A DNA stretch of 64,000 nt. It comes from Bathymodiolus brooksi. Its lineage: Eukaryota > Mollusca > Bivalvia > Mytilida > Modiolidae. The notes under the pieces were generated by a model. The model saw only the letters and a list, made by a program, of their open reading frames with translations. It had not been told where the DNA came from and did not search any database. Shown here piece after piece: positions 11,528-23,836 of the stretch. The translations under genes and the position numbers were made by a program. The number at the start of each line of letters is the position of its first letter. The stretch's first letter is position 1. The stretch spans positions 93,490,233 through 93,554,232 of the forward strand of contig OY804588.1 in NCBI GenBank assembly GCA_963680875.1. The letters are read 5' to 3'.

Positions 11528-13047
11528 AAATAAAATAATTATTATTTAAAATAAGATTCTTCTCTCTCGGAAATGTTTTTTTTTGGTATTTCAAAATATG
11601 TAATTAGCAAGAGGTTTACAATTAATTTATATTTATTTATTTGGCCTAAGTCTTATACGTTTGATCTGTTCAGTTACCGGTTTTTTCCGGTAAGGTAGAT
11701 AAATCTACTCACTCCCTTATTCTTATTGCTTCTTTACACTTTAAAAACCAGTGTTTTAAACACTGTGATCATTATTTTGATTTAATTTGATGCGTGTAAA
11801 GTAGAACACGCTTGTTTAAAAAAAAAATACCCACCCACCCGCGGTACCTAAAACATTTAGTAAATTTATTAAAACCACAAGCAATATATAGTATATGTAT
11901 ATATTATTAAAGTTTTAATCGTATAAAACGAACTGTTTATTGCATTATATGATTAGTGGAATTTTTGGACAGCGATTGTGTGGTCAATATTCATGGACAA
12001 TGATAATATAATAGTGACCAGCAGTTAACATTGAATTGCATGAACAGTGATAATAAATGTGATAATGGTGGACAGTTAATAGCCAAAAAATTATATTTAT
12101 TTTTGTATTTTTATTTATTATGATATAAAAAAAATAATATATATATATATATAAATGGCAATACACATATTCTCTTTTGCTTGCTTTCTTGTAGCCATAA
12201 TTACTAATTGGATACACTTAGCTTATTTGGGTAATCCTACTTGTGTGCTTTTGTTTCCTTTTGAATTAATTGACGGTCCAACTTTGTTTTGGAGTGTATC
12301 TGGTCATGTTTGTGTCGAAACGCATGGAGTGCACTGAAATATAGTTTCATTTACATATGGTCGTTGCGAGAGGATATCAAATACATTACCAGGTATTTTT
12401 TCTGATCAATAAACAATGTTCTTATGTTATTCCTTTGTGTCGTTTATGTACACCCGTTACTGTTCTGAACGTGTAACATGTGCAACATGGTGGCATTCTC
12501 TGATCCGTACATATAATGCACTTCTGAACATGAAGCAACATCTATCCTACGTTTAGATGAGGGTTCTATTATTACTTTCCACTAATATTATATCATTAGA
12601 TCGCAATAGCTTGCGTCTGAGCACACTAGTCTTTTCTTATGCTGCTAAATGCTGCATTCACCGCGGAGAGGCGCGATATTCCAACAAAGAGACGCATCAG
12701 GTACTACTATTAAATAAATAAAAAGTAAGGTCAAACTGTACAAAGACACAAAGGAGGGTTCAGAAAACACGACACGTGGATTAAAACTAGAAATTCCTTG
12801 TAAAAGAAATCTGCACATATCTACCCATTCACACAATGTCAAAGCTAAGTTGCACTCCGTGGCAATGAGAACTAACTGCAAGAATACGTGATCAGTTTTT
12901 AAGTTTCTTGCGGGTTGTAGGATGGTTTCTCTGGGTACACCGATGTCGTCAACCAATAACAAACACAACAGCGCAGACATATCTGTGATAGCGCTGAAAG
13001 TGGAATAAAATACTAATGTACCTAATCCACTTAATTGTGCTTTTCAG

Positions 13048-13218
13048 TGGGCCATTTCCTATATGGTAGATAATGATCCTTTCAATACGTATGTATATGT
13101 GTTAACTGTGTATACTGGACTAAGTAGACAAGCAGAAACAACATCACATGTTAGGTTTATGGTGATAGATATCAATGGTCAAACAACTATTAGACGGCTA
13201 GAGGATAACAACAAGCAG
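13048..13218 (+). pseudogene. Polycystin-1-like exon 7 (start of PLAT domain)
   Basis: Starts after TTTTCAG in phase 0 and ends at AACAAGCAG|GTATAT. It encodes WAISYMVDNDPFNTYVYVLT and then VYTGLSRQAETTSHVRFMVI, the first strands of a PLAT/LH2 beta-sandwich, a cytoplasmic domain that binds lipid or protein partners next to the first membrane helix. The exon is open. Its donor is the first of a row of donor-like sites created by the adjoining 39-bp tandem repeat, which stays open in the same frame until 13482. Confidence 0.85.
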
Positions 13219-13440
13219 GTATATATCATGTCTAATGACAGGTTTCAACACAACCAGGTATATTTCATGTCTAATGATAGGTTTCAACACAACCAGATAT
13301 ATATCATGTCTAATAACAGGTGTCAACACAACCAGGTATATATCATGTCTAACGACAGGTGTCAACACAACCAGGTATATATCATGTCTAATGACAGGTG
13401 TCAACACAACCAGGTATATATCATGTCTAACGACAGCGCT
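13219..13440 (+). repeat. 39-bp minisatellite made of splice-donor copies
   Basis: About 5.6 units of 39 bp begin exactly at the donor of PLAT exon 7 (units at 13219, 13258, 13297, 13336, 13375 and a partial one at 13414). Most unit boundaries read ACCAG|GTATAT or close to it, so nearly every unit carries a usable-looking 5' splice site. The third unit starts ATATAT and has lost the GT. The unit is 13 codons, with no stop in the exon frame. Confidence 0.9.
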
Positions 13441-13534
13441 CAAAGGAATTGTGACATATCTTTATTCCGTTTAATTTTGTAATGAAAGAAGAGTTTGAAG
13501 ATACCAAAGGGTTATCAAATCTGTAAATCGAAAA

Positions 13535-13735
13535 AGGACAGACACCACAATTGCGAAGCGATAAAGGACAACAGGACAAACAACGATCCACAAAACACTA
13601 CACAGAACATTAAAGATCGAACAAAACGAACCAACTAATAACCCGGGGTGAACTCAGATGATCCAGAAGTGTGAGCAGTTCCTGCTCACACTGGTGACAC
13701 CCGTCGTGTTACTCTAATTACAAACCAAGTGATAA
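13535..13735. repeat. Dispersed repeat R4, copy 2
   Basis: Shows CACTACACAGAAC, then GATCGAACAAAACGAAC, GGGGTGAACTCAGATGATCC and CACCCGTCGTGTTACTC. This is the same block order as at 2085 and 28850. No frame or splice role seen. Confidence 0.6.
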
Positions 13736-14295
13736 GTCATAAATGCATCAGGAATTATATGGTTGCAATCATGTATTAGTTGCAATTAACGGATTTCAGA
13801 CCCGCTTCCATTATGTACTTGATTATCACTATTGGATTTTGTGAATGATGTTTTAACGAGACAAGAGAGGTTACCTTAGTAAATATAGTATCATCATTTT
13901 ACCTCTGTTTTACTTATGTATATTTGAACTCTGAGTTCGTTTTATGATATACAACATATATATTCATTCATCATTGGTTGCTTTTAGGCAACTGTAAGAT
14001 TAAGAACGACAATAAGCGTACTGTTCCACAAACTAAGAATGTCAAGCATTCAAGTTGCTTTTTGTCGTTCATTTTTAATTCCATTTGACGGCTTCTTTGT
14101 TGCATTTAAGCTTTAAAGAGTAGGATCACACATACCTGTGTCGAACTATGTTTTACTTGTCTTTCGTAATGGAATGTCCACTAAAATTTGACAAACAACT
14201 TCATTCCATTCTTTTAACCATGAACAGTTATGATTTCTATGTAAGTGTGTATTCACTACATTCATTTTAATTGATTTCATTTTGTGTATCCTCAG

Positions 14296-14455
14296 GGATT
14301 TAGTGTCGGAAGTGTACGAAGATTTGCAATGTCCACAGCAGTTAAGATAAATAATCCAACCGCATTAAAATTTGGCACGACAACAGAGGAAGCGGAAATG
14401 ATGCATCATGGTATCTTAGCAAAATAGTAATGGAAGACATTCAAACCAACGAAAA
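14296..14455 (+). pseudogene. Polycystin-1-like exon 8 (end of PLAT domain), frameshifted
   Basis: Acceptor ATCCTCAG, donor GTAAGA. It opens as GFSVGSVRRFAMSTA in phase with exon 7. Downstream, in another frame, it reads WHDNRGSGNDASWYLSKIVM and EDIQTNEK, the strongly conserved end of polycystin PLAT domains. The switch falls around 14365, where the conserved L-x-x-I/L before WHDN should be. Length is 160 bases, whereas the neighbouring phases require a remainder of 2. A small deletion therefore broke the frame; in the entry frame it leads to two stops (TAG TAA). Confidence 0.85.
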
Positions 14456-14572
14456 GTAAGATTACAATATAGATCAGTTTCCTTAATCAAATTAGTTTTG
14501 TCCATGTTCAGCAAGAGGTCTGAATGACCTATTAGGGGCAAGAGGTCTGAATGACCTATTAGGTTAGGGTTA

Positions 14573-14845
14573 GGGCTATGGTGTTTATCGCCACAATTAA
14601 CAATATTTCAGTTATTGGTAAGTTTTATTGGTGGAGGAAACCAGAGTATCCGGAGAAAACCGGAGTATCCGGAGAAAACCACCAATCTGCTGCAAGTCAC
14701 TGACAAGCATTACCACATTATGCTGTATCTAGCATAGTACACAACGCCATGAGCGGGATTCGAGAACATTTGTGGTGATAGACACTGATTGCATTGGTAG
14801 TTGTCAATCTATCTACCACACTGTCACAACCACGACGATCATTAA
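14573..14845 (-). mobile_element. SINE-A, copy 2
   Basis: GTGTTTATCGCCAC...AACAATATTTCAGTTAT marks the shared tail. It contains GGTGGAGGAAACCAGAG with a short local duplication of the ATCCGGAGAAAAC block, then GAGCGGGATTCGAGAAC (reverse B box) and the GATAGACACTGATTGCAT head. It lies just downstream of polycystin exon 8. Confidence 0.75.
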
Positions 14846-16144
14846 ATTGATATCTTAAAGTAGAAAACAGCTCATAATGGACACAATGAGATTTTGGGGA
14901 CTTATTTTTAGATAATTATTTTTCCTCAGCTCATTCCTCAGAACATCTCTTTTAAGTTAAAAGTGAGACTTTTGATAAAAATGTATGAATGTTAAATTTG
15001 TATTTCTGAATTCATTTGGATCTTCAAATAATTTTATTATCATAGATAAAGCAATGCTATATGTACATATTTTTGTTACATATTAACATTACAAGTTTTA
15101 TTATAGTCGATCAGAGGTGTAAAATTATCGATACAACAAACATATCTGACTTCATTGATGTCCCTTTCATCATATAAAATGACGTCATTAAGGACTCGTT
15201 GGGTAAGCAATAGTATGTGCTTGGTCCAGTGGGAGGTTGAAAGGCTCTAATACAGCATCCCGTTGCTTATCTTGGACCAATTAAATACACTATTGTCAGG
15301 TGATATTCGTAACTATCGTCCTAGAAAGGAGTCGTTATAATTTATGCCTGATATCATCGGTAAATAATATCACCAACATAAACTTACATCAAGCAAAACA
15401 AATATACAATCTATAAATAAATCAATTAATTAGTAACTATAATATATATGTCAAAATGTATTACTGTATAACATTATATAGGTCATTCAACAATGTTTAC
15501 TTCAGTATATGTTCAAAGTCTAAGCTTCTTTTGAAGATACCTTGTGAAACAAAGCAAAAATGATTAACCAAGGGAAATAATCATGATTAACCAAGGGAAA
15601 TAATCCAAATGTACAAACATCAAACAACATTGTTTTACAATATCATTTACTTACCAATAATTACTTTCCAATACACATTTGTAACTTGGCAACCAATACA
15701 CTTTGGATTTGTTATATATATTTAACCGTAATTTAATTAATTATTGATGATTTAGCAGAAATATTATCAAAGACAAGTTCTCCTATTTCATTAAATGGTC
15801 AATCTGTACATCAGGATATGCTTACATATGCTCTAGCTGAAATAAATTAGTCTTTAATGATGATAAAAGAGAAAACTGTGATGACATGATTTATACTCTC
15901 AAATTTTGCAATACAACATTTTTGTTGTTTTTTTGGAATAACATGTATCTCAAAATTGTTGAATTGCAATGAGAACGAATTGTGCTCTTATGCTGTTATA
16001 GATATCAATTTATAACTAAGCCCAAAATAAAACCGTCCAAGTACTCACTGAATAGTTTATTCAGCAATAAATGTAGATACTTAAACGATATCTTAACTGT
16101 AAATAATCATAATTATCTAACGTTCGTTAAACAAATTTATTTTG

Positions 16145-16285
16145 ACTTGATCACATAATGTTGTATCGGGTATACCTCGTCAAGAACGGAATTAGAGCTC
16201 AAAACGTTAATGGTGATAGGCACTGATTGTATATGTAATAGTAAATTCGACTACCATTCGATCACCATCACGACGGTCCCAATTT
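16145..16285 (-). mobile_element. SINE-A, truncated copy 3
   Basis: Only the head half remains: TAATGTTGTATCGGGTATACC, TTAGAGCTCAAAACG in place of the B box, and GATAGGCACTGATTGTAT. The tail domain is missing. Confidence 0.65.
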
Positions 16286-16354
16286 TTTATTTAAATCGTT
16301 CTATTACAATGCTGTACATTGTATGTATGTGCCACTTGTTTACCTTGTTCTCGT

Positions 16355-16485
16355 CATTAACATATTTCTAGTATATTTAACTCAACATTAACATATTTCT
16401 AGTATATTTAACTCAACATTAACATATTTCTAGTATAACTCAACATTAACATATTTCTAAAGTATATTTAACTCAACATTAACAT
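16355..16485. repeat. 31-bp tandem repeat
   Basis: Four units of about 31 bp built on CATTAACATATTTCTAG and TATATTTAACTCAA, with a 4-bp deletion in the third unit and a small insertion in the fourth. No coding sense. Intronic, before polycystin exon 9. Confidence 0.85.
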
Positions 16486-16718
16486 TACAATGCAATTGAT
16501 TAATATTGAATTAAAAAAGAAAAGAAAAGAAAGAATCACGATTTGATTGTCGCTATTACTTGCCTACCTTACAGCAGATACAGCACAGCCTTGTTCTTGA
16601 TGTGACTTAAGCATGTTTGCTTGCAGTATTAAATTCAAAATCTTGTTTTTTTCCCGAGATATGCACAATCTACTACTTTAGCTTTTTACTAACAAGTTTA
16701 TTATATAATTATTAACAG

Positions 16719-17000
16719 GTATTTCTTTATCTGCGAAAGGTGGCTGTCTGTTGATGAAGACGACGGAAATCTGGATTGTGTTATTCCTGTGTCAAAGCCA
16801 TCAGACATCACAGCCTTCTCCTACTTATTCAGTGACAATTCTAGACACAGTCTCACTGACAGTCTTCTGTGGATGTCTGTCGCAATACGCCCTGAGGAAA
16901 GCAATTTTACACGAGCCCAGAGACTGTCGTGCTGCTTGACATTATTGTTCCTGACGATGATTTCAAACTCCTCGTCTCCTACATGCATACCCCTGTGGAG
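16719..17000 (+). pseudogene. Polycystin-1-like exon 9 (cytoplasmic loop after PLAT); 3' end uncertain
   Basis: Begins after TTAACAG and joins exon 8 with a restored codon to give KYFFICERWLSVDEDDG. It continues through a segment ending SLLWMSVAIRPEESNFTRAQ and then RLSCCLTLLFLTMISNS. This is the conserved loop and start of the second membrane helix in polycystin-1 proteins. After about 16975 the sequence stops resembling the family and reaches TAA at 17032-17034. No convincing donor is seen, and the exons that should carry the next helices are missing. A similar short string (CCC-TGTGGAGCC) also occurs near 51436, so the end may be repeat-derived. Confidence 0.8.
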
Positions 17001-17101
17001 CCTTCTTCTAATTATATATTGCATGTATCTTTAATACGCCAGACATTAGAAATGTTTTCAATTAGACCAAATTGTAAATATCCCTAAACAACCAACTACT
17101 T

Positions 17102-17245
17102 AAGGAATAACAGTACTGTATTTGAAGAGGTGGAAGTATCAATTGTGGATTTAACGGTCGCAAGTGCAGTTTTAAAACGGTTTTGCGACAGTCAAATCCG
17201 CAATTCACACCGACAACTCTTCAAATACAGTATTGTTATTCCTAT
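17102..17245. repeat. Foldback / palindromic repeat 2
   Basis: Imperfect arms of about 65 bp: AGGAATAACAGTACTGTATT on the left and its inverted counterpart ending TACAGTATTGTTATTCCT. The centre is GC-richer (CGCAAGTGCAG...TTTTGCG). It lies just after the last recognisable codon of exon 9, where further polycystin exons would be expected. Confidence 0.8.
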
Positions 17246-18009
17246 TTTTATGAAATTCTCCCATTAAATCGACAATTGCTGCCGTGAAATTTTCAAATAC
17301 AATACAGTTATCTCCATTATAATGCAATACTGAACATAAAAATGTATTGTTGCATATCCTTGGGTCTAAAAATCACACAAATTAAAATTCCCCGAAATAT
17401 TGCTGAACGACTTGAAGTCATATGTTTAATATGTAAAGATCAGACGTTGTTTGGCTTCGTGTACGCTTCAATTTTGATAGAATGTAACTAAAATAAGTTT
17501 TCAAGGTAGGAATTTTAATTAATTTTGTGTATTGTACATATGACATGTAGGATTTCTCGTTTTCAAGACGGCATCAATAATAGGTCTTCAGCGTCAAATT
17601 CATAGTCGGAAATATCTGGGTCAGCCATATTGTTTACAAACAAGTGCATTCGGCGTAGGAATATAGCATTCCTTCAGGCATATTAACTGCAGATTTGACA
17701 GCTCTCGATAGCCAATGCAAATACGCGTTACATTATAATTGCATTATAATTGTAGTTTACAATTCGTAACTTCATCGTCTGTCGTGCAGGCTTTTAGAAT
17801 ACATTCACACGTCTTCAATGTGTAGCTTATTATGTTTTATTCTAATATTTTGCTATATTTTTGTGAGAAGATTATATATACTATAAATATAGTAGTAATA
17901 CAACCTACTATGTATGTCTTAATCTACGAGGTGATCAAGTGGTTGTACACAAGAATAAACACATTCCTGTTTTGATCTGCTTAATGTAGATATTGACTTC
18001 TTCTGAAAT

Positions 18010-18152
18010 ATATTGTTTTGAGATATATTATTTTGAGATATATTGTTTTGAGATATATTGTTTTGAGATATATTATTTTGAGATATATTGTTTTGAGATA
18101 GATTGTTTTGAGATATATTATTTTGAGATATATTGTTTTGAGATATATTATT
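18010..18152. repeat. 15-bp tandem repeat
   Basis: About nine to ten units of TATTGTTTTGAGATA and close variants. Being a multiple of three, it makes open frames in several directions (for instance an NISQN repeat on the reverse strand), which I regard as artefacts. Confidence 0.9.
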
Positions 18153-18937
18153 GGAGTAAATGAAATACATATTACAACAACATTTCTATACATGTAATTA
18201 AAAACGGTAGATATATAATTTAAAACGAATGACACGTTTTTGGAATAACCTTTATCAGGTACGTTCAATGTCAAAAGATTGAGAGAAAAAAAAAGGTTTT
18301 CGAGAACAAAAAACCCAAATGTCTTAAATAGAATTGTCAGATACATCATATAGCAGACGTCTCTATGATTGACAGAGGAGAAACTTAGTTATAATAATAA
18401 TTACATTATGCAGGAAGAGTAAATTTTAATAATAAATATATCTTATATACCATGTCAGTTCCTACTGGGAGGATGATACCACTGGGGTACTAATAGTCAA
18501 ACAGTAGACGTTATTTAACAAATGCATAAAAAATGTTTCCTAACAAAGTTCAAATGTGCAATATTTTGCAGTATAGTTGCATATGTAATTTACAATGATG
18601 TTGACTACCATGTACACGACAAGGAAGAGGCATCATTTGTCTACTTACAACAATGCTGATGTCGTAGTAATGAATTGGGCAAAAAGTGAAAATCACCCAA
18701 TTCTTAATATACAAAATTGCAGATTTTCACTCAGAGGGGCATTTTCTCTAAGAGATGAGATTTCGTTCCATTAGATTAGCTTGACACCACAGCTTTTTAC
18801 TTGGAGTGCGTGTACCAAGTTGGGAATGTGAACGGTCATATGTGTATTTTGGTAATTGATTTTTGCCTCTGGTTCTACGATTTTGAAACTGTTCTGACGG
18901 TCTTGTATTTTTTGCTTAGCATCGGAAATGACATTAG

Positions 18938-19067
18938 ATACTTATCATGTCCATTCTGTTTGCATTGATTGTGAAAGATAAAGATGATAATCATATAAAG
19001 TATGACACAGTGAAACTTGTAGCCGAAACCAAGCGACATGCCTCTTCAACGTATGCTTATCTAAAAG
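18938..19067 (+). pseudogene. Polycystin-1-like exon 10 (end of membrane helix and acidic/basic loop)
   Basis: Short segment between ACATTAG and GTAGGA. It encodes ILIMSILFALIVKDKDDN followed by HIKYDTVKLVAETKRHASS, resembling the helix end plus loop that precedes the basic stretch before the polycystin extracellular domain. It ends with one base over, which completes a codon with the next exon across the satellite-filled intron (G+AT gives D, then ILRQPDCSP). That phase match is the main reason for the call. Confidence 0.55.
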
Positions 19068-19089
19068 GTAGGAATGAAAATATCAGACA

Positions 19090-19225
19090 CAATCTGAATA
19101 AATAAACGCTAGAGAATATCGAAAGAGCAATCAATAAAAGGACAATCCAGAGAAACTGCCAACATAGGGCACACAAGACGAAAAAAAAAGTGTTGGACAC
19201 CACTATGCTCAAACAAACACAAATA
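19090..19225. repeat. Dispersed repeat R5, copy 1
   Basis: Begins AATAAACGCTAGAGAATATC and contains AGGACAATCCAGAGAAACTG and CACACAAGACGAAA. A second copy lies at 61258-61385 with the same order. The class is unknown. Confidence 0.6.
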
Positions 19226-19398
19226 ACGTAATTAAGACACCATTTTCATTGCAAAACCTTTGACACACATTTAAATAAATATTATGAATCATGTTGACGT
19301 ATATAATGTGCAAGCAAGAGTTGTTGTTGATCTTTATGGCGTAACTACTGGTGTACAAGCTGCTGATTTGAGTCACTTTATATAATCATATGTGGTAT

Positions 19399-19511
19399 TC
19401 ATAGGTTAGAGGTTAGGATTATGATCTTTAAAGTTACGTTCAACAATATTTCAGTTATATTTTGGAGGTTTGTTTTATTGGTAGAGGAAACCAGAGAAAA
19501 CGTTATCACGC
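19399..19511 (-). mobile_element. SINE-A tail leading into the 67-bp satellite
   Basis: The shared tail (AACAATATTTCAGTTAT, then TTTTATTGGTAGAGGAAACC) is present once and runs straight into the first unit of the tandem array at about 19512. The array therefore grew from the head half of this SINE copy. Confidence 0.75.
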
Positions 19512-22500
19512 AATATTGTATCGAGTACACTTCCCCATGAGCGTTCACAACTTTAGTGGTGATAGACAACGTCTGTTGTATGTTGTATCGAGTACACTTC
19601 CCCATGAGCGTTCACAACTTTAGTGGTGATAGACAACGTCTGTTATATGTTGTATCGAGTACACTTCCCATGAGCATTCACAACTTTAGTGGTGATAGAC
19701 AACGTCTGTTATATGTTGTATCGAGTACACTTCCCATTGAGCGTTCACAACTTTAGTGGTGATAGACAATATCTGTTATATGTTGTATCGAGTGCACTTC
19801 CCCATGAGCGTTCACAACTTTAGTGGTGATAGACAACGTCTGTTATATGTTGTATCGAGTACACTTCCCCATGAGCGTTCACAACTTTAGTGGTGATAGA
19901 CAACGTCTGTTATATGTTGTATCGAGTACACTTCCCCATGAGCGTTCACAACTTTAGTGATGATAGACAACGTCTTTTATATGTTGTATCGAGTACACTT
20001 CCCCATGAGCGTTCACAACTTTAGTGGTGATAGACAACGTCTGTTATATGTTGTATCGAGTACACTTCCCCATGAGCGTTCACAACTTTAGTGGTGATAG
20101 ACAACATCTGTTATATGTTGTATCGAGTGCACTTCCCCATGAGCGTTCACAACTTTAGTGGTGATAGACAACATCTGTTATATGTTGTATCGAGTACACT
20201 TCCCCATGAGCGTTCACAACTTTAGTGGTGATAGACAACGTCTGTTATATGTTGTATCGAGTACACTTCCCCATGAGCGTTCACAACTTTAGTGGTGATA
20301 GACAACATATGTTATATGTTGTATCGAGTGCACTTCCCCATGAGCGTTCACAACTTTAGTGGTGATAGACAACATATGTTATATGTTGTATCGAGTACAC
20401 CTTCCCATGAGCGTTTACAACTTTAGTGGTGATAGACAACGTCTGTTATATGTTTTATCGAGTACACTTCCCCATGAGCGTTCATAACTTTAGTGGTGAT
20501 AGACAACGTCTGTTATATGTTGTATCGAGTACACTTCCCGATGAGCGTTCACAACTTTAGTGGTGATAGACAACGTCTGTTATATGTTTTATCGAGTACA
20601 CTTCCCCATGAACGTTCATAACTTTAGTGGTGATAGACAACGTCTGTTTTATGTTGTATCGAGTACACTTCCCCATGAGCGTTCACAACTTTAGTGGTGA
20701 TAGACAATGTCTGTTATATGTTGTATCGAGTACACTTCCCCATGAGCGTTCACAACTTTAGTGGTGATAGACAACATCTGTTATATGTTGTATCGAGTGC
20801 ACTTCCCCATGAGCGTTCACAACTTTAGTGGTGATAGACAACGTCTGTTATATGTTTTATCGAGAACACTTCCCCATGAGCGTTCATAACTTTAGTGGTG
20901 ATAGACAACGTATGTTTTATGTTGTATCGAGTACACTTCCCCATGAGCGTTTACAACTTTAGTGGTGATAGACAACGTCTGTTATATGTTGTATCGAGTA
21001 CACTTCCCCATGAGGGTTCACAACTTGAGTGGTGATAGACAACGTCTGTTATATGTTGTATCGAGTGCACTTCCCCATAACCGTTCACAACTTTAGTGGT
21101 GATAGACAACGTCTGTTATATGTTGTATCGAGTACACTTTCCCATGAGCGTTCACAACTTTAGTGGTGATAGACAACGTCTGTTATATGTTGTATCGAGT
21201 ACACTTCCCCATGAGCGTTCACAACTTTAGTGGTGATAGACAACGTCTGTTCTATGTTGTATCGAGTACACTTCCCCATGAGCGTTCACAACTTTAGTGG
21301 TGAAAGACAACGTCTGTTATATGTTGTATCGAGTACACTTCCCCATGAGGGTTCACAACTTGAGTGGTGATAGACAACGTCTGTTATATGTTGTATCGAG
21401 TGCACTTCCCCATGAGCGTTCACAACTTTAGTGGTGATAGACAACATATGTTATATGTTGTATCGAGTACACTTCCCGATGAGCGTTCACAACTTTAGTG
21501 GTGATAGACAACGTCTGTTATATGTTTTATCGAGTACACTTCCCCATGAACGTTCATAACTTTAGTGGTGATAGACAACGTCTGTTTTATGTTGTATCGA
21601 GTACACTTCTCCATGAGCGTTCACAACTTTAGTGGTGATAGACAATGTCTGTTATATGTTGTATCGAGTACACTTCCCCATGAGCGTTCACAACTTTAGT
21701 GGTGATAGACAACGTCTGTTATATGTTGTATCGAGTACACTTCCCCATGAGGGTTCACAACTTGAGTGGTGATAGACAACGTCTGTTATATGTTGTATCG
21801 AGTACACTTCCCCATGAGCGTTCACAACTTTAGTGGTGATAGACAACGTCTGTTATATGTTGTATCGAGTACACTTTCCCATGAGCGTTCACAACTTTAG
21901 TGGTGATAGACATCGTTTGTTATATGTTGTATCGAGTACACTTCCCCATGAGCGTTCACAACTTTAGTGGTGATAGACAACGTCTGTTATATGTTGTATC
22001 GAGTACACTTCCCCATGAGCGTTCACAACTTTAGTGGTGATAGACAAGTCTGTTATATGTTGTATCGAGTACACTTCCCCATGAGGGTTCACAACTTGAG
22101 TGGTGATAGACAACGTCTGTTATATGTTGTATCGAGTGCACTTCCCCATGAGCGTTCACAACTTTAGTGGTGATAGACAACATCTGTTATATGTTGTATC
22201 GAGTACACCTTCCCATGAGCGTTCACAACTTTAGTGGTGATAGACAACGTCTGTTATATGTTTTATCGAGTACACTTCCCCATGAACGTTCATAACTTTA
22301 GTGGTGATAGATAACGTCTGTTTTATGTTGTATCGAGTGCACTTCCCCATGAGCGTTCACAACTTTAGTGGTGATAGACAACGTCTGTTATATGTTGTAT
22401 CGAGTACACTTCCCCATGAGCGTTCACAACTTTAGTGGTGATAGACAACGTCTGTTATATGTTTTATCGAGTACACTTCCCCATGAGCGTTCATAACTTT

Positions 22501-23668
22501 AGTGGTGATAGACAACGTCTGTTTTATGTTGTATCGAGTACACTTCCCCATGAGCGTTCACAACTTTAGTGGTGATAGACAACGTCTGTTATATGTTGTA
22601 TCGAGTACACTTCCCCATGAGCGTTCACAACTTGAGTGGTGATAGACAACGTCTGTTATATGTTGTATCGAGTACACTTCCCCATGAGCGTTCATAACTT
22701 TAGTGGTGATGGATAACGTCTGTTTTATGTTGTATCGAGTGCACTTCCCCATGAGCGTTCACAACTTTAGTGGTGATAGACAACGTCTGTTATATGTTGT
22801 ATCGAGTACACTTCCCCATGAGCGTTCACAACTTTAGTGGTGATAGACAACGTCTGTTATATGTTGTATCGAGTACACTTCCCCATGAGGGTTCACAACT
22901 TTAGTGGTGATAGACAACGTCTGTTATATGTTGTATCGAGTGCACTTCCCCATGAGCGTTCACAACTTTAGTGGTGATAGACAACGTCTGTTATATGTTG
23001 TTTCGAGTACAATTTCCCATGAGCATTCATAACTTTAGTGGTGATAGACAGCGTCTGTTATATGTTTTATCGAGTACACTTCCCCATGAGCGTTCACAAC
23101 TTTAGTGGTGATAGACAACGTTTGTTCTATGTTGTATCGAGTACACTTCCCCATGAGCGTTCACAACTTTAGTTGTGATAGACAACGTCCGTTATATGTT
23201 GTATCGAGTACACTTCCCCATGAGCGTTCACAACTTTAGTTGTGATAGACAACGTCTGTTATATGTTGTATCGAGTAAACTTCCCCATGAGCGTTCATAA
23301 CTTTAGTGGTGATAGACAACGTCTGTTATATGTTGTATCGAGTGCACCTTCCCCATGAGGGTTCACAACTTGAGTGGTGATAGACAACGTCTGTTATATG
23401 TTGTATCGAGTGCACTTCCCCATGAGCGTTCACAACTTTAGTGGTGATAGACAACGTCTGTTATATGTTTTATCGAGTACACTTCCCCATGAGCGTTCAT
23501 AACTTTAGTGGTGATAGATAACGTTTGTTTTATGTTGTATCGAGTGCACTTCCCCATGAGCGTTCACAACTTTAGTGGTGATAGACAACGTCTGTTATAT
23601 GTTGTATCGAGTACACTTCCCCATGAGCGTTCACAACTTTAGTGGTGATAGACAACGTCTGTTATATG
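19512..23668. repeat. 67-bp satellite array, about 62 units, SINE-derived, intronic
   Basis: Units start TTGTATCGAGTACACTTCCC and end TAGACAACGTCTGTTATATG, 67 bp each, over about 4.16 kb. The unit matches the head region of SINE-A (TTGTATCGAGTACACC, GAGCG, TCACAAC, TGGTGATAG), except that the GGATTCGAAC that forms the reverse B box is replaced by a single T. Variant units recur at fixed offsets (see findings). The array fills the intron between polycystin exons 10 and 11. It makes many short open frames on both strands, none believable. Confidence 0.95.
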
Positions 23669-23836
23669 TTCAATGAGTTGAGGTGAGAGGTGATTGTTCG
23701 TTTTATTTTATTGGTAGAATTGGGGACCATCACTTTGAATTCTTTCTTTTCATAAAATATTATCAAATGTTATCGTAATTGTGCTTGGCTGAAAAGTTTG
23801 TATATAAAACAAAGCTATTGCTGTTTTCGCTTACAG

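Noticed and set aside
13063..13482. A 139-codon open frame treated as a separate gene
   Set aside because: Its first third is the PLAT exon of the polycystin-like gene and the rest is the 39-bp minisatellite read in frame.
17919..18349. Reverse-strand frames rich in NISQN or YLKTI
   Set aside because: Direct products of a 15-bp tandem repeat.
19556..22752. Open frames repeating VCCMLYRVHFPMSVHNFSG and reverse-strand equivalents
   Set aside because: They are produced by the 67-bp satellite, whose single units happen to be open over short runs; no start context, splice border or family resemblance.
19512..23668. CRISPR-like array
   Set aside because: The units are directly adjacent without spacers, and the genome is an animal one.
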